DNA from: Saprospiraceae bacterium
GTDB lineage: Bacteria > Bacteroidota > Bacteroidia > Chitinophagales > Saprospiraceae
DNA: 64,000 nucleotides
NCBI GenBank assembly: GCA_016708265.1
Contig: JADJGA010000012.1
Span: forward strand, 717,001-781,000
Direction of reading: 5' to 3'
A program made the position numbers and the translations under genes. Shown here one piece after another: positions 1-9,001 of this stretch; position 1 is the stretch's first letter; each line of letters starts with the position of its first letter. The notes under the pieces were generated by a model, which made no database searches, had not been told where the DNA came from, and was given only the letters and a program-made list of their open reading frames with translations.

Positions 1-79
1 TATTATTTTTTTGTAACCAAACCTGAGAAAGTGGTGTCAAACTTGTAAAATTAATTATTAACAATAAAAAAATCAAAAA

Positions 80-421
80 ATGGAAGGTGTATTAGTTTCA
101 ATGAGTTTCTTTATAGTAATTTTTGGCATAGTCTACCTTTATTTTTCAACCAGGCACAAGGAGCGTATGGCCCTGATAGATAAAGGCATCGATGCGAGCA
201 TTTTCTTTACACCCAAAACTCCAAGCACAACTCCTGTATGGAAGATCCTGATCCTCAATCTTTCTCTGATATCTATGGGTATCGGGCTGGGAATAATAAT
301 CGGAAGTGTTCTTGAAAAACTTACAGTTATGGGTGATGCCGCTTATCCTGCATCAGTGTTCCTGACAAGTGGTCTCGGTCTGCTTATAGGTTTTTTCCTG
401 ACCAAGAATATCGATAAATAG
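80..421 (+). CDS. Small membrane protein, DUF6249-like
   Basis: A 113-residue protein of unknown function. It has an N-terminal membrane segment at about residues 5-23, a short charged stretch (TRHKERMALIDKG), and two further hydrophobic segments at about 52-75 and 88-108. The charged stretch after the first helix followed by two helices resembles the small DUF6249 membrane proteins that often follow ECF sigma factor genes in Bacteroidota; this is a family-level guess. A clear terminator follows 31 bp after the stop. The upstream gene lies outside the window, so operon membership is unknown. Confidence 0.65.
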   Translation: MEGVLVSMSFFIVIFGIVYLYFSTRHKERMALIDKGIDASIFFTPKTPSTTPVWKILILNLSLISMGIGLGIIIGSVLEKLTVMGDAAYPASVFLTSGLGLLIGFFLTKNIDK

Positions 422-451
422 ACCTGTTACTAAAAAATCAATGGCAACGAC

Positions 452-498
452 CCTGCAATTCCCGGAATCATCCCTGATCTGGAGTTGCAGGTTTTTTT
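452..498 (+). terminator. Rho-independent terminator
   Basis: An 11-bp stem (CCTGCAATTCC at 452-462 with GGAGTTGCAGG at 481-491, one G-U pair) is followed by seven T residues. It ends the transcript of the small membrane protein upstream. Confidence 0.85.
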
Positions 499-533
499 AT
501 TTCAATTGAGAATTGAACCTAATCAATTAAAAA

Positions 534-1247
534 CTATTGTATTTTTTTTCTGATACCAATTTCCAGCCCATATCCGTATTGATACTCTTTAATTGGAGAA
601 GCTGCCAGGGGACTTGCATGACAATATAGAGAAGATTGGATGAAAGCCTGATAATTCACATTGAGCAGAAAATTTATTCCAAGATTTAAATTTGTCGCGA
701 AGTGTAATCTTTTGAAATTGTGGACACTAACAGCATGCCAATAAAAATTTCTTTTTGTTTCGATATTTGTTCTTTGTTTTGTGAAATTAGTAAAATAAAT
801 TGATGGTACTGCCCCAAACTCAATGAAAGGTGAGATTTTATTCATATTTAATTCATATCGAATAATTACCGGAATATCGAAGAACCTGTAATTATAGAAT
901 AATTGCGCCTCGGTAAATTCAGGAGGTCCTGGGTCAGGGAAAGTAAAATCAGAATAAACCTTAGTTTTGTAACCCATACTTCTAAGATTAAGTCCTGATT
1001 TTAAAATGAAATGTTTAGTAAGTCTTTTATTATAATTGAAGCCGATTTTCCAGTTAAATTTACTGAATTCTGTTGATTTTCGATCTGATAAAATATATTT
1101 TATAATATCACTCGTATCTGAAGATTTTAAAAAATGGTAAGTATTTAATAGTCCTCCGTTTATTTCGAATGAAGAATTGAACTGACTGAAGGAACAAATT
1201 GGGATAAAAAACAATACAATGGACAAAAGTTTAAAACCTGTTATCAT
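534..1247 (-). CDS. Secreted outer-membrane beta-barrel protein
   Basis: A 237-residue protein with a signal peptide (hydrophobic residues 5-20, then CSFSQF). The rest alternates hydrophobic and polar residues in strands, as in the small PorT/OmpW-like outer-membrane beta-barrels of Bacteroidota, and ends in a basic amphipathic strand (GLEIGIRKKIQ). It probably sits in the outer membrane. No enzyme motif is visible and no operon partner is adjacent. The substrate is unknown. Confidence 0.6.
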   Translation of the reverse strand: MITGFKLLSIVLFFIPICSFSQFNSSFEINGGLLNTYHFLKSSDTSDIIKYILSDRKSTEFSKFNWKIGFNYNKRLTKHFILKSGLNLRSMGYKTKVYSDFTFPDPGPPEFTEAQLFYNYRFFDIPVIIRYELNMNKISPFIEFGAVPSIYFTNFTKQRTNIETKRNFYWHAVSVHNFKRLHFATNLNLGINFLLNVNYQAFIQSSLYCHASPLAASPIKEYQYGYGLEIGIRKKIQ

Positions 1248-1400
1248 AAAAAATGTTTAATTTATTGATAGTCAATGATTTATAAATTGACTTTAAATTT
1301 GTTATTGTATAGGTTAAAACGATTTAATATTCTGGTTATTTTCAAATTGTTTATTAATTATGTGAATCAAGGGTTGAGAATTATAACCAGTTCATATTTA

Positions 1401-1495
1401 ACCACTAAGACTCAATGGCACAAAATTTCAAAAAAAACTAATATGTTTACTTAAGACAAATTGGTGTTTCTTGGTGTCTTAGAGCCTTGGTGGCA
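1401..1495. repeat. Dispersed imperfect palindrome, copy 1
   Basis: Two arms face each other: ACCACTAAGACTCAATGGCAC at about 1401-1421 and, on the opposite strand, GCCACCAAGGCTCTAAGACA ending near 1494. The same 'gccacnaagacacnaag' family recurs near 18649 and 42044. It lies in the 331-bp gap between 1248 and 1578, which otherwise holds only AT-rich sequence. Confidence 0.55.
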
Positions 1496-1578
1496 AAAAT
1501 ATTTTTAACCCTTTATTCTTGATAATTATAAGTATTTAAAAATCAACTGATTAGTATCACCGCAATAAAAAGAGTTGT

Positions 1579-3078
1579 TTAATGATTCACTCTGTATAAT
1601 ATATCAGCTATTTTCCGGTCGTTGCTTAATCTGGGAACTTTATTCTGTCCACCAAGTTTACCTATTGATTTCATATAATTCCGGAATGCATTTTTCTCTA
1701 ATACCCTGATTTTAAGATTTTGCAGTACTTTACCCTTGATCAGGTCGTTGTAATAGATATTTTGCCTGCACATTTCTTCATTCAGGCTACTTGAAAACTC
1801 CTTGATATCCGGAGGGAGCTCACCGAATTCGACAAACCATTCGTGATACGGTTCAGAATTATCAGGAGGATTGATCTGCGGTGCAACTGTAAATTCCACG
1901 ATGCTGCATTTGAATTTTGATGCTGTTTTTGTCATAGCCTCTTCCACTTCTTTACTGATCACATGTTCTCCAAAAGCTGATATATAATGATCGACTCTGC
2001 CTGTCACCAAAATCTTATAAGGATTTATACTTTTGAAGCGGACGATATCACCTATTATGTATCCCCACAGGCCGGCATTGCTGTTGACTATAAGTGCATA
2101 ATCAGTACCAGTCCTTACAGAATCCAGCATAATTCTGTGTTCTTCAGGATTTTGGAGCTTATCTGCTGGTATGAATTCATAGAAAATTCCCGAATTTGTA
2201 TTCAGCAACAAGCCATCATCAGCAGGATCGTTTTGGTAAGCAAAAAAACCCTCGGATGCAGGATATGTTTCCAGGGTATCGATGTCAGCACCAGTCAATT
2301 CCCTGAGTTTTGTCCTGTATGGTTCGTAATTTACCCCACCATAAATAAAAAGACTCAGGTTTGGAAAAACTTCCTTTACTGTTTTTTTTCCTGTTACCGA
2401 AAGCAATTTTTCAAAATACATCTGAACCCAGGGAGGAATACCGCTGACAAGCCTTAGGTCTTCATTTCTGGTCTCCTCTACTATTTTTTCAACTTTTTTT
2501 TCCCAGTCTTCTGTACAGTTTGTATCCCAGGAAGGAAGCTGACTTGATTTTACCCAGAACGGTATTTCATGATAAACTATGCCGGAAAGCCTTCCTGCAG
2601 GAACTAAACCTTTCATATCCAGAACCGGTGAGCCTGACAGGAATATTACCTTACCATTAAAAATGCCGGCATTTTTTTTAAGATGAAAGTAATTCATCAG
2701 TGCAGTCCGGGCAGTATTGAGGTGGTTCGGCATGCTGTCTTTTGTAATAGGTATGTACTTTACCCCACTGGTTGTACCTGAAGTTTTGGCAAAATATTTG
2801 GGCACTCCGGGCCACACTACGCTTTTTTTGCCTTCGGCTATCATTTCGATAAAAAGCCGGTAATCCTCATAATCTCTTACGGGAATATTTCTCTTAAAAT
2901 CTGCGTAATTACTAATTCCGGAAAAAGAATGTTGAACACCGAAAACGGTGTTTTTTGCCTTTGAAACAAGAAGCTTCATCAAGCTATTCTGATCCTTCAA
3001 AGCGTTCTTTCTATCCCTTTGGATTTTATGTGCAATGAATGATGCTGCTATTCTGATCACTAATGATTTTAGTCCCAT
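1579..3078 (-). CDS. GH3-family acyl-adenylating enzyme
   Basis: A 499-residue protein of the GH3 auxin-responsive family, an ANL-type adenylating enzyme. In plants these ligate amino acids to carboxylic acids via an acyl-AMP; the bacterial substrates are unknown. The nucleotide-binding loop TSGTTSG lies at about residues 99-105 and is preceded by the PKYFAKTSG context of the family. Length fits a full GH3 domain. The start at 3078 (MGLKSL) is chosen over an ATG at 3102 because a good promoter -7 box overlaps 3100-3107. It stands alone as a transcription unit. Confidence 0.85.
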   Translation of the reverse strand: MGLKSLVIRIAASFIAHKIQRDRKNALKDQNSLMKLLVSKAKNTVFGVQHSFSGISNYADFKRNIPVRDYEDYRLFIEMIAEGKKSVVWPGVPKYFAKTSGTTSGVKYIPITKDSMPNHLNTARTALMNYFHLKKNAGIFNGKVIFLSGSPVLDMKGLVPAGRLSGIVYHEIPFWVKSSQLPSWDTNCTEDWEKKVEKIVEETRNEDLRLVSGIPPWVQMYFEKLLSVTGKKTVKEVFPNLSLFIYGGVNYEPYRTKLRELTGADIDTLETYPASEGFFAYQNDPADDGLLLNTNSGIFYEFIPADKLQNPEEHRIMLDSVRTGTDYALIVNSNAGLWGYIIGDIVRFKSINPYKILVTGRVDHYISAFGEHVISKEVEEAMTKTASKFKCSIVEFTVAPQINPPDNSEPYHEWFVEFGELPPDIKEFSSSLNEEMCRQNIYYNDLIKGKVLQNLKIRVLEKNAFRNYMKSIGKLGGQNKVPRLSNDRKIADILYRVNH

Positions 3079-3099
3079 AGAATTATTGAGTTTTAATAA

Positions 3100-3130
3100 C
3101 AAATATATGAAAAATTATTGAATTAACAAA
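3100..3130 (-). promoter_or_regulatory. Bacteroidota-type promoter of the GH3 gene
   Basis: On the minus strand TTTG (complement of 3127-3130) is followed after 19 bp by TATATTTG (complement of 3100-3107). This matches the Bacteroidota -33/-7 consensus TTTG / TAnnTTTG. It places the transcript start at about 3093 and so decides the start codon at 3078. Confidence 0.7.
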
Positions 3131-3253
3131 TTAGCAAATTGTGGAATCAGGAGATGGAGTTTAGACGGTTTAGGAGGTTTAAAGGGTTTAGGTAAATTGA
3201 AAATGTAAAATTAGCTCATTAATGAATTATCAAATTATCAAATTAGCTAATTA

Positions 3254-3931
3254 TCATCTCAACTCCAGATCCCTGATCCTGTTACCAATTGTTATTTCCT
3301 TCATTTCGTTTTCAAGCTTGAAGAAATCTGCCTTTTCTGCTTTACGTGTGAATTCACCATTACGCAGCAAATGTATTTCATCGCAGGTTTCATTCAAAGT
3401 TGAAAAAATATGAGAGGAGATGATCACTGTTTTTCCCAGTTCTTTAAGTTTGTGGATGATATCGGTGATGATCATATTGCTTTGAATGTCAACTCCATTG
3501 TAGGGTTCATCGAGAATGAAATATTGGTTTTCCTGTAGTAGTATAGCGGTTAGAGCCAGTTTTTTCTTCATTCCGGTTGAATATGTTGAAGCATACTGAT
3601 TCAGTGGCAGATCAAAGACATTCTTTTTATTTAAGTCAGACAAGGACTTGTTCTTGCATTGCAAAGTAACTGAAGATATTCTTCACCAGTGATCTTCGTA
3701 AAGAAAAAGGCTCAGTCAGCAGAAGTCCAAGATGGTTTTTAATGGTTTCAGCTCAGAATCAATAATGCCATCGTAATTCTCCAGTCCTGCCAGACATCTG
3801 AAGAGTGTGGTCTTTCCTGCTCCGTTTTCACCCACAATGCCATAAACTTTGCTGTTATCGAACCTCAAACTGATATTTTTCAGCACTTCTTTTGGACCAA
3901 AACTTTTATTAAGATCTTTTACTTCAATCAT
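3254..3931 (-). pseudogene. ABC transporter ATP-binding protein, two frameshifts
   Basis: An ABC ATPase in three reading frames. The first frame (3931 down to about 3740) has the Walker A motif GENGAGKTT. A middle stretch (about 3740-3660) reads LTEPFFFTKITGEEYLQLL in the second frame. The last frame (from about 3660 to 3254) carries the signature STGMKKKLAL, Walker B (YFILDEP) and the switch region IISSH. One extra A in the A5 run at 3736-3740 and one near 3654 restore a protein of about 225 residues. Its start overlaps the stop of the membrane protein at 3928-4845 by 4 bp, so the two form an exporter-like pair. Whether the breaks are real or sequencing errors cannot be told here. Confidence 0.75.
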
Positions 3932-4845
3932 ATCAGATAGTTGTAGAGTCTTTTAACAGACTGTTTAAAAAAAATAGGAATTACAATGATAAGAAGTGGT
4001 GGAAAATATACACTTAAAGCTATCAAAATACCATGTATAAAACTGATCTCATTTGGATATGCAGAGTATTTTGCGAGTATGATTGTTATCAGAAATGCAT
4101 ATCCTGTCAGTAAAAATATCAGCAACAAACCGCTATTTTCTATTTTATAAATTGAAAGTGCAATAATCACGGGCAGGCAAAGAATTGTGGAATAAAGAAT
4201 CGCTGTTTTTATTTTTTGTAATAAAAATCCTTGTGCATCCATGCTGAATGACCAGACAAAAAACTCATTTTCAGATTTAAAATAATAACTGTATGTCGTC
4301 AGGAAGATAAGTAAAAATGAAAAAATACCCAGATTGTAATTGTCAACGGAAATTGCTATCACTGTCAGTATATAAGCTACTATAACAATTAAAAATGTAT
4401 TTCTGAATCCCACAGTAAATTCAAAAGGATGTCTTGAAAATGGGGTAGGGATGGTGATATTATAGCCGGTACTGAAAGAAGTAAGTGCCATCAGAAATGA
4501 AAGAAACAGTAATCCTACAGAAAATATGTAAAATGACCTTAAGATCAGGAAAAGAATAAAAGGGAATGCAATGATCAGATTTTCAATGATCCTGACCCTT
4601 AAGAAATGAGTAAAGGAAAAAACCGTTTTAAGGAAATCAACCCTTTTTGTGTCATTCAATCTGGATATCAGACTCAAAGCTGAAAATACATAAATATAAG
4701 GGGCGAATTCAGTTTTGTAAAACAAGTAAGAAGAAAAACCTGCGAATCCGGCTATAAGCAGCAAAATCCCTGCATATGGATTAATGCCATAGTCATCAAG
4801 TGTTCTGGACGTGATCTTTAACTGGAGTTTGAAGTATTCTGCCAC
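3928..4845 (-). CDS. ABC transporter membrane subunit
   Basis: A 305-residue integral membrane protein with roughly seven or eight hydrophobic segments spread across its length and no soluble domain. Its stop overlaps the start of the ABC ATPase, so it is probably the permease of a two-gene ABC-2-like system. I do not recognise a named family, and the substrate is unknown. Confidence 0.65.
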   Translation of the reverse strand: MAEYFKLQLKITSRTLDDYGINPYAGILLLIAGFAGFSSYLFYKTEFAPYIYVFSALSLISRLNDTKRVDFLKTVFSFTHFLRVRIIENLIIAFPFILFLILRSFYIFSVGLLFLSFLMALTSFSTGYNITIPTPFSRHPFEFTVGFRNTFLIVIVAYILTVIAISVDNYNLGIFSFLLIFLTTYSYYFKSENEFFVWSFSMDAQGFLLQKIKTAILYSTILCLPVIIALSIYKIENSGLLLIFLLTGYAFLITIILAKYSAYPNEISFIHGILIALSVYFPPLLIIVIPIFFKQSVKRLYNYLI

Positions 4846-4893
4846 CTGATTCGGATGTTTTTCGCTGAAATAACATCTTAATTTATACTTTTA

Positions 4894-6006
4894 TTATTTG
4901 CCGGACTTTGATTCTCTCAATTTACCGGTATCACCTGCCATTTCAAGGCCTGCGATTATACTACTGTCACTAAAAATAACATTATCATGTTTATCAGTGA
5001 CTACAAGAGTCAAATGTGCGTCTATACTTTCGGCAATTCTCCTGTCCATAGAGCCTTTAACCGGAGCCTTAAGAAGGCCAGCCTGATTTCTTGTCGCTAC
5101 AATGTTATAGGTATGTTTTTTGTCTTTAATACGGATCCTAATTTCATTTTCCCCGGAGTTCTCAAATTCCAGCTTTGCTTTGGTATAAGTGGCAAACCTG
5201 TGTATTTCACCATTATGATAAAAGAAGCCCAGAAATCCTGTGAATGACTTGCCAATCCATGGAATGTTCGCAACTGACAACATGAATGAACTGTTCTTTG
5301 AATCGAAATGATTAGTCTGCATCCATATCCACTCTGATGGCATGGAACTACCCCAGTCTTTTTCAATATACCCCAGTCCATTATCAAAAATTGCTTTTTT
5401 ACAATTTTTTGTTATGCTGCCCGATAAATCATGATTCAGACTAACGACACCATGATAGCATTCCATGAAAGGAACAAACCTGTACCATCCCATGATACCA
5501 GAGTTAAGTATTTTTTTGCCGGGTAATTTTATATTATTACGCATTTCAACCTGACCGAAAACATGAGTACTGTCATCTTCAACATTCAGTATGATTTTCT
5601 TCTCCGAGAAATAGTTTTGCCCTATTTTAACAGCAAACTCTTCAGAAGAAAAATAAAACTGATCTATAGGAAAAGAATAATAAATTGTCTGAGCTGTTTT
5701 TCCGTCAATTATCTGTATAAATGCATGCTGATCTTTTCCATCAGATGAAAGTGATATTCCGGGAATTACACTTAGGATAGAACTGCCATCTGCAGAAACC
5801 ATCTTGAAATACCAGCCTTCAAAATATTTTTTTGTTTTTCTGTTTCCCTGAAACATATCGGGATGCTTCAACTTTTTGGAAAGGTATCCCGGAATTGATC
5901 TGTGTTTTGAAAATTGTATGGGATTGCTCAGTTCCTGGGATATTGTAATATTTATTACAGAAAAAAATGACAAAGACAGAAAAAATAGTTTCAGGATCAC
6001 TTTCAT
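4894..6006 (-). CDS. Secreted tocopherol-cyclase-like protein
   Basis: A 370-residue protein with a signal peptide (residues 1-23). The segment KYFEGWYFKMVS near residues 60-71, followed by a beta-rich body with HAFIQIIDG and a later WGSSMPSEWIWMQTNHF, matches the tocopherol cyclase family. Plant members close the chromanol ring of vitamin E. Bacterial members with signal peptides are mostly uncharacterised, so the activity here is unknown. It lies 50 bp from the SOUL protein gene on the same strand, so the two may be co-transcribed. Confidence 0.75.
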   Translation of the reverse strand: MKVILKLFFLSLSFFSVINITISQELSNPIQFSKHRSIPGYLSKKLKHPDMFQGNRKTKKYFEGWYFKMVSADGSSILSVIPGISLSSDGKDQHAFIQIIDGKTAQTIYYSFPIDQFYFSSEEFAVKIGQNYFSEKKIILNVEDDSTHVFGQVEMRNNIKLPGKKILNSGIMGWYRFVPFMECYHGVVSLNHDLSGSITKNCKKAIFDNGLGYIEKDWGSSMPSEWIWMQTNHFDSKNSSFMLSVANIPWIGKSFTGFLGFFYHNGEIHRFATYTKAKLEFENSGENEIRIRIKDKKHTYNIVATRNQAGLLKAPVKGSMDRRIAESIDAHLTLVVTDKHDNVIFSDSSIIAGLEMAGDTGKLRESKSGK

Positions 6007-6056
6007 GAAATATATTTTAAAAAATATTAATATATAAAATTTATAATATTAATTTA

Positions 6057-6656
6057 TTATGGTTGGTTCCAGATTACGGAAACGATTATTTCATTTCTTC
6101 TGCCGGTTAACTGGAAAGGTGGATTGTAACCGAGAAACCTGAAATTGCCATGATATCTTATCTTTTTATCCTCAAGGATTTTTTTAAGTTTTTGAGAGTA
6201 TTCTGAAATATCCTCATCTGAGGCAAAGCCTCCGAACCTGATGGCAGCAATATATTCTTCTTTTGTCTTTTCAATTTTGACTTCAGGATTATTTGGTTTT
6301 GGTAAATTGTTTTCATTGTATTCAGCAGGCATTACAAAACTCATGCTTGAAACAGTATCATTAAAATCCATTTGAACAGGAGTCGTCATGGCAATTTTTT
6401 CTCCTGTTTCGTTATTTCCAAAAATATAATCTGCCAGTTTTCTGAATCCCGGTGTCGACAGTTCTTTATATGTTCTCACACCTGAATTTATAGTTGCGAA
6501 AAGAGCAGATGGATAGAACCTTATCTCAAAACTCTTTTCTTTAAGCACAACAGTGTACTTACGTTGTTCAGTCTTATTCGTTGACACTAATAAAAATATT
6601 TGAAATCCAATAAATATCAGGATAATAATAGCAAAAATAATCAGAAGAATTTTCAT
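6057..6656 (-). CDS. SOUL-family haem-binding-like protein
   Basis: A 199-residue protein with an N-terminal membrane anchor or signal segment (residues 2-25) and a SOUL domain: FEIRFYPSALFATI, then GFRKLADYIFG and KIAMTTPVQMDF, and a C-terminal NPPFQLTGRRNEIIV. SOUL/HBP proteins bind tetrapyrroles in animals and plants; bacterial roles are unclear. Co-directional with the tocopherol-cyclase-like gene downstream. Confidence 0.85.
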   Translation of the reverse strand: MKILLIIFAIIILIFIGFQIFLLVSTNKTEQRKYTVVLKEKSFEIRFYPSALFATINSGVRTYKELSTPGFRKLADYIFGNNETGEKIAMTTPVQMDFNDTVSSMSFVMPAEYNENNLPKPNNPEVKIEKTKEEYIAAIRFGGFASDEDISEYSQKLKKILEDKKIRYHGNFRFLGYNPPFQLTGRRNEIIVSVIWNQP

Positions 6657-6952
6657 AACAGTAAATTTTGATCAAAAGAGTAAATTAAATTTTATATCAG
6701 CTTTATAAACTGATGTTTCTTAAGCATTAGTTTTAAACTCACTAAAGCTATAACCTTATAATATTACAATAAGTTTATTTGTTACAATAAAATTTAAGGT
6801 AATGAAAAAAAGTTAAAATATTTATCTGTTAATGTGCTCATTTGAATAATGAATATTTTCTATATGCGTGGTACTATATTCAATACCTTACTGATCTGAA
6901 TCATACTTGTGATTGGATTGTGATACTTTCACAATTCACACATATGTTTTCG

Positions 6953-7360
6953 TCAAAGAAACCTGCTTATCAAATCTTTGTCCGGAATCATACAGGCATC
7001 TTTTTTGCCGAAAACCCTGTACCTGTATTTTGCTACCAGATCATAAAAGAAATCTCTGACTGGTTCAGGTATATATTTAAATGCGTAAAACAATTTCCAG
7101 TAGCCTCCCATATTGTGAAGCAAAATGATTCCGGCTGTGGATTTTTGGTAGCATTTATCATCTTTTATCAAGACAAATGAATTAAAATCATTTTCAGGGA
7201 GACCATATTTTTTGAGCAATTGCTGCCCGTTTTCAGACTGTAAAGAAGCAAATAAAAACTTTTTCTGAGTGTCCCTTTTAATAATAAAGCGAACAATGCT
7301 GCTGCACAGATTGCAGACTCCATCGAACAGGATAATGCTATGATTTTCAATGTCTCTCAT
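6953..7360 (-). CDS. DCC-family thiol-disulfide oxidoreductase
   Basis: A 135-residue protein of the DUF393 / DCC family. The family motif is at the N-terminus: ILFDGVCNLCSSIV, a CxxC pair after an acidic residue. The rest (FASLQSENGQQLLKKYG, then the C-terminal YRYRVFGKKDAC) fits the thioredoxin-like fold. Its start overlaps the end of the GNAT gene by 14 bp, so translation is probably coupled. The ATG one codon upstream at 7363 is possible. Confidence 0.85.
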   Translation of the reverse strand: MRDIENHSIILFDGVCNLCSSIVRFIIKRDTQKKFLFASLQSENGQQLLKKYGLPENDFNSFVLIKDDKCYQKSTAGIILLHNMGGYWKLFYAFKYIPEPVRDFFYDLVAKYRYRVFGKKDACMIPDKDLISRFL

Positions 7361-7841
7361 CAACCTTATTTTGACTTATGATCATTTCCATAGGCAGATA
7401 CTTGATCCCGTTTTGTATCATCATCTTACCCGTCTCAATAAACCCAAGTTTTTTATAAACCGGAATGGAATATGGAGATGCATGCACATAATACCTTTTG
7501 AGATCAGGGTCCTTTAATAAACTGTTTTTTAAAGCCAGATCAAATAATTTTCTGGCAATACCCTGTTTATGAAATGATTTGTCAACAAAAAGCAGGGAGA
7601 TCCTGCTATTTTGCCGTATTTCAATCATACCTGCCAATTTATTTCTTAAAGTTGCAATCAGAATATTTCTGTTTTCCTTTTGCCTTGCAGCTATGTTTTC
7701 AGGTTCTATCCATTCATAAAAATACTGATTCCCTTCATCAGAATAGTCAGGAGCCACGAACTCATCATACACTTTTCTGATCAGCTGATTTATCTCGTAT
7801 TCGAAACCTTCCTCGTATAAAGTGATAATCAAATTATTCAT
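7347..7841 (-). CDS. GNAT-family N-acetyltransferase
   Basis: A 164-residue acyl-CoA dependent N-acyltransferase. The acetyl-CoA binding loop appears as VDKSFHKQGIARKLFDLAL (about residues 92-110), and the C-terminal strand as VYKKLGFIETG. The acceptor is unknown. It overlaps and is co-transcribed with the DCC-family gene. Confidence 0.8.
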   Translation of the reverse strand: MNNLIITLYEEGFEYEINQLIRKVYDEFVAPDYSDEGNQYFYEWIEPENIAARQKENRNILIATLRNKLAGMIEIRQNSRISLLFVDKSFHKQGIARKLFDLALKNSLLKDPDLKRYYVHASPYSIPVYKKLGFIETGKMMIQNGIKYLPMEMIISQNKVDERH

Positions 7842-7980
7842 AAATAATAGATAATATATTAATATAATACTTAATATAAAAAATTAAATTTTTATTTACA
7901 GCAGATAACAAACAAAGTTAAGACATATTTATTAATGTAGTAAGGAATTTTAAAAATGGAAGTAATTTGATTTTTAATCA

Positions 7981-8057
7981 GGTGAGTGATCTTCTGTTTA
8001 ATTAATCCAAATTATTTAATTGTTTTTTTAATTTGTATATTTAAATCAGGACTTTCC
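7981..8057. repeat. 77-bp direct repeat, left copy
   Basis: Identical to 8890-8966 except for one base (GGTGAGTGAT against GGTGAATGAT). The two copies flank a REP-associated transposase unit. The right copy carries the TTTG -33 box of the ygeY promoter. The left copy keeps the TTTG (8033-8036 region) but has lost the adjoining -7 box. Confidence 0.9.
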
Positions 8058-8066
8058 CTGAAATTG

Positions 8067-8085
8067 TCTCGGTTTGTAACCGAGA
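8067..8085. repeat. REP-like hairpin, left
   Basis: TCTCGGTT-TGT-AACCGAGA forms an 8-bp stem with a 3-nt loop. A near-identical hairpin lies on the other side of the transposase gene at 8850-8866. Such hairpins are the expected substrates of REP-associated tyrosine transposases. Confidence 0.75.
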
Positions 8086-8242
8086 TAAAATATGCTAAAA
8101 ATTTATATAAAAGTAAGCATAGGCTGCTTAAATTTGTACAAGGATGAAATTTGCAAAATAATTTTGTTTTGGCACGAAAATATAGAAACAAACCAAGATA
8201 TTATATTGCAAATAATTTAAATTGCAAATTAATTTTAAAAAT

Positions 8243-8809
8243 ATGCATGGCCATAAAATCAAAAATCAGGACGCATTACATTTTATAACAATTACTGTAG
8301 TAGGCTGGGTCGACGTTTTTACCCGAATGCAATATAAAGATATAATAATTGAAAGCCTGAAATTTTGTGTTCAAAACAAAGGATTAAAGCTATATGCCTA
8401 TGTGATAATGACAAATCATTTGCATTTAATCGTGAGTGCAGATGCAGGGATTTCTGATATTATAAGAGATTTTAAGAAATTTACTTCAAAGAAAATATTA
8501 AAACTGTTAATTGAGGATAGTAAAGAAAGCAGACGTGAATGGATGCTGAGATTGTTTAAATACTTTGCCAAATACAATAAGGATAATAAAACCTATCAAT
8601 TTTGGAAGAAAGATAACCATCCCATAGAATTGGCAAATCTGGAATGGATTGATCAGAAACTGATGTACATACATAATAATCCAGTCAGAGCAGGTATCGT
8701 AGAAAAACCTGAACATTATATTTATAGTAGTACAAACAGTTATATAGGAGGAGAAGGGATAATCGATGTTGAAATTTTAGATTTAGGATTTAAAAAATTA
8801 AGAAATTAG
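8243..8809 (+). CDS. REP-associated tyrosine transposase (RAYT)
   Basis: A 188-residue single-strand DNA transposase of the Y1 HUH class. The metal-binding HLH is in TNHLHLIVSADAG (residues 57-69), and the family tail YIHNNPVRAGIV carries the tyrosine region near the C-terminus. The N-terminus HFITITVVGWVDVFTR is typical of the Bacteroidota RAYT group. The ATG at 8243 is preferred to a TTG at 8222. It is flanked by REP-like hairpins and then by 77-bp direct repeats. Confidence 0.9.
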   Translation: MHGHKIKNQDALHFITITVVGWVDVFTRMQYKDIIIESLKFCVQNKGLKLYAYVIMTNHLHLIVSADAGISDIIRDFKKFTSKKILKLLIEDSKESRREWMLRLFKYFAKYNKDNKTYQFWKKDNHPIELANLEWIDQKLMYIHNNPVRAGIVEKPEHYIYSSTNSYIGGEGIIDVEILDLGFKKLRN

Positions 8810-8849
8810 CTGGGATATGTTTAAATGTAAATAATGAGCATATTATTGA

Positions 8850-8866
8850 CTCGGTTGCAAACCGAG
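8850..8866. repeat. REP-like hairpin, right
   Basis: CTCGGTT-GCA-AACCGAG, a 7-bp perfect stem 40 bp after the RAYT stop and matching the hairpin at 8067-8085. Confidence 0.75.
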
Positions 8867-8889
8867 CCAATCTAATTGGATTTAATTTA

Positions 8890-8966
8890 GGTGAATGATC
8901 TTCTGTTTAATTAATCCAAATTATTTAATTGTTTTTTTAATTTGTATATTTAAATCAGGACTTTCC
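8890..8966. repeat. 77-bp direct repeat, right copy
   Basis: The second copy of the repeat at 7981-8057, with one mismatch. It ends 2 bp before the -7 box of ygeY. Confidence 0.9.
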
Positions 8967-8975
8967 TTAACTTTG
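8941..8975 (+). promoter_or_regulatory. Probable ygeY promoter
   Basis: TTTG at 8941-8944 and TAACTTTG at 8968-8975, spaced 23 bp, fit the Bacteroidota consensus. The -33 part is inside the 77-bp repeat and the -7 part just outside it. The start codon follows 27 bp later. Confidence 0.6.
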
Positions 8976-9001
8976 CATCCCATTTTTTAAATGCAAAATA
9001 T

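Noticed and set aside
4898..5387. Overlapping open frames inside the tocopherol-cyclase-like gene
   Set aside because: They lie in other frames of a well-supported gene, have no family features and no start signals.
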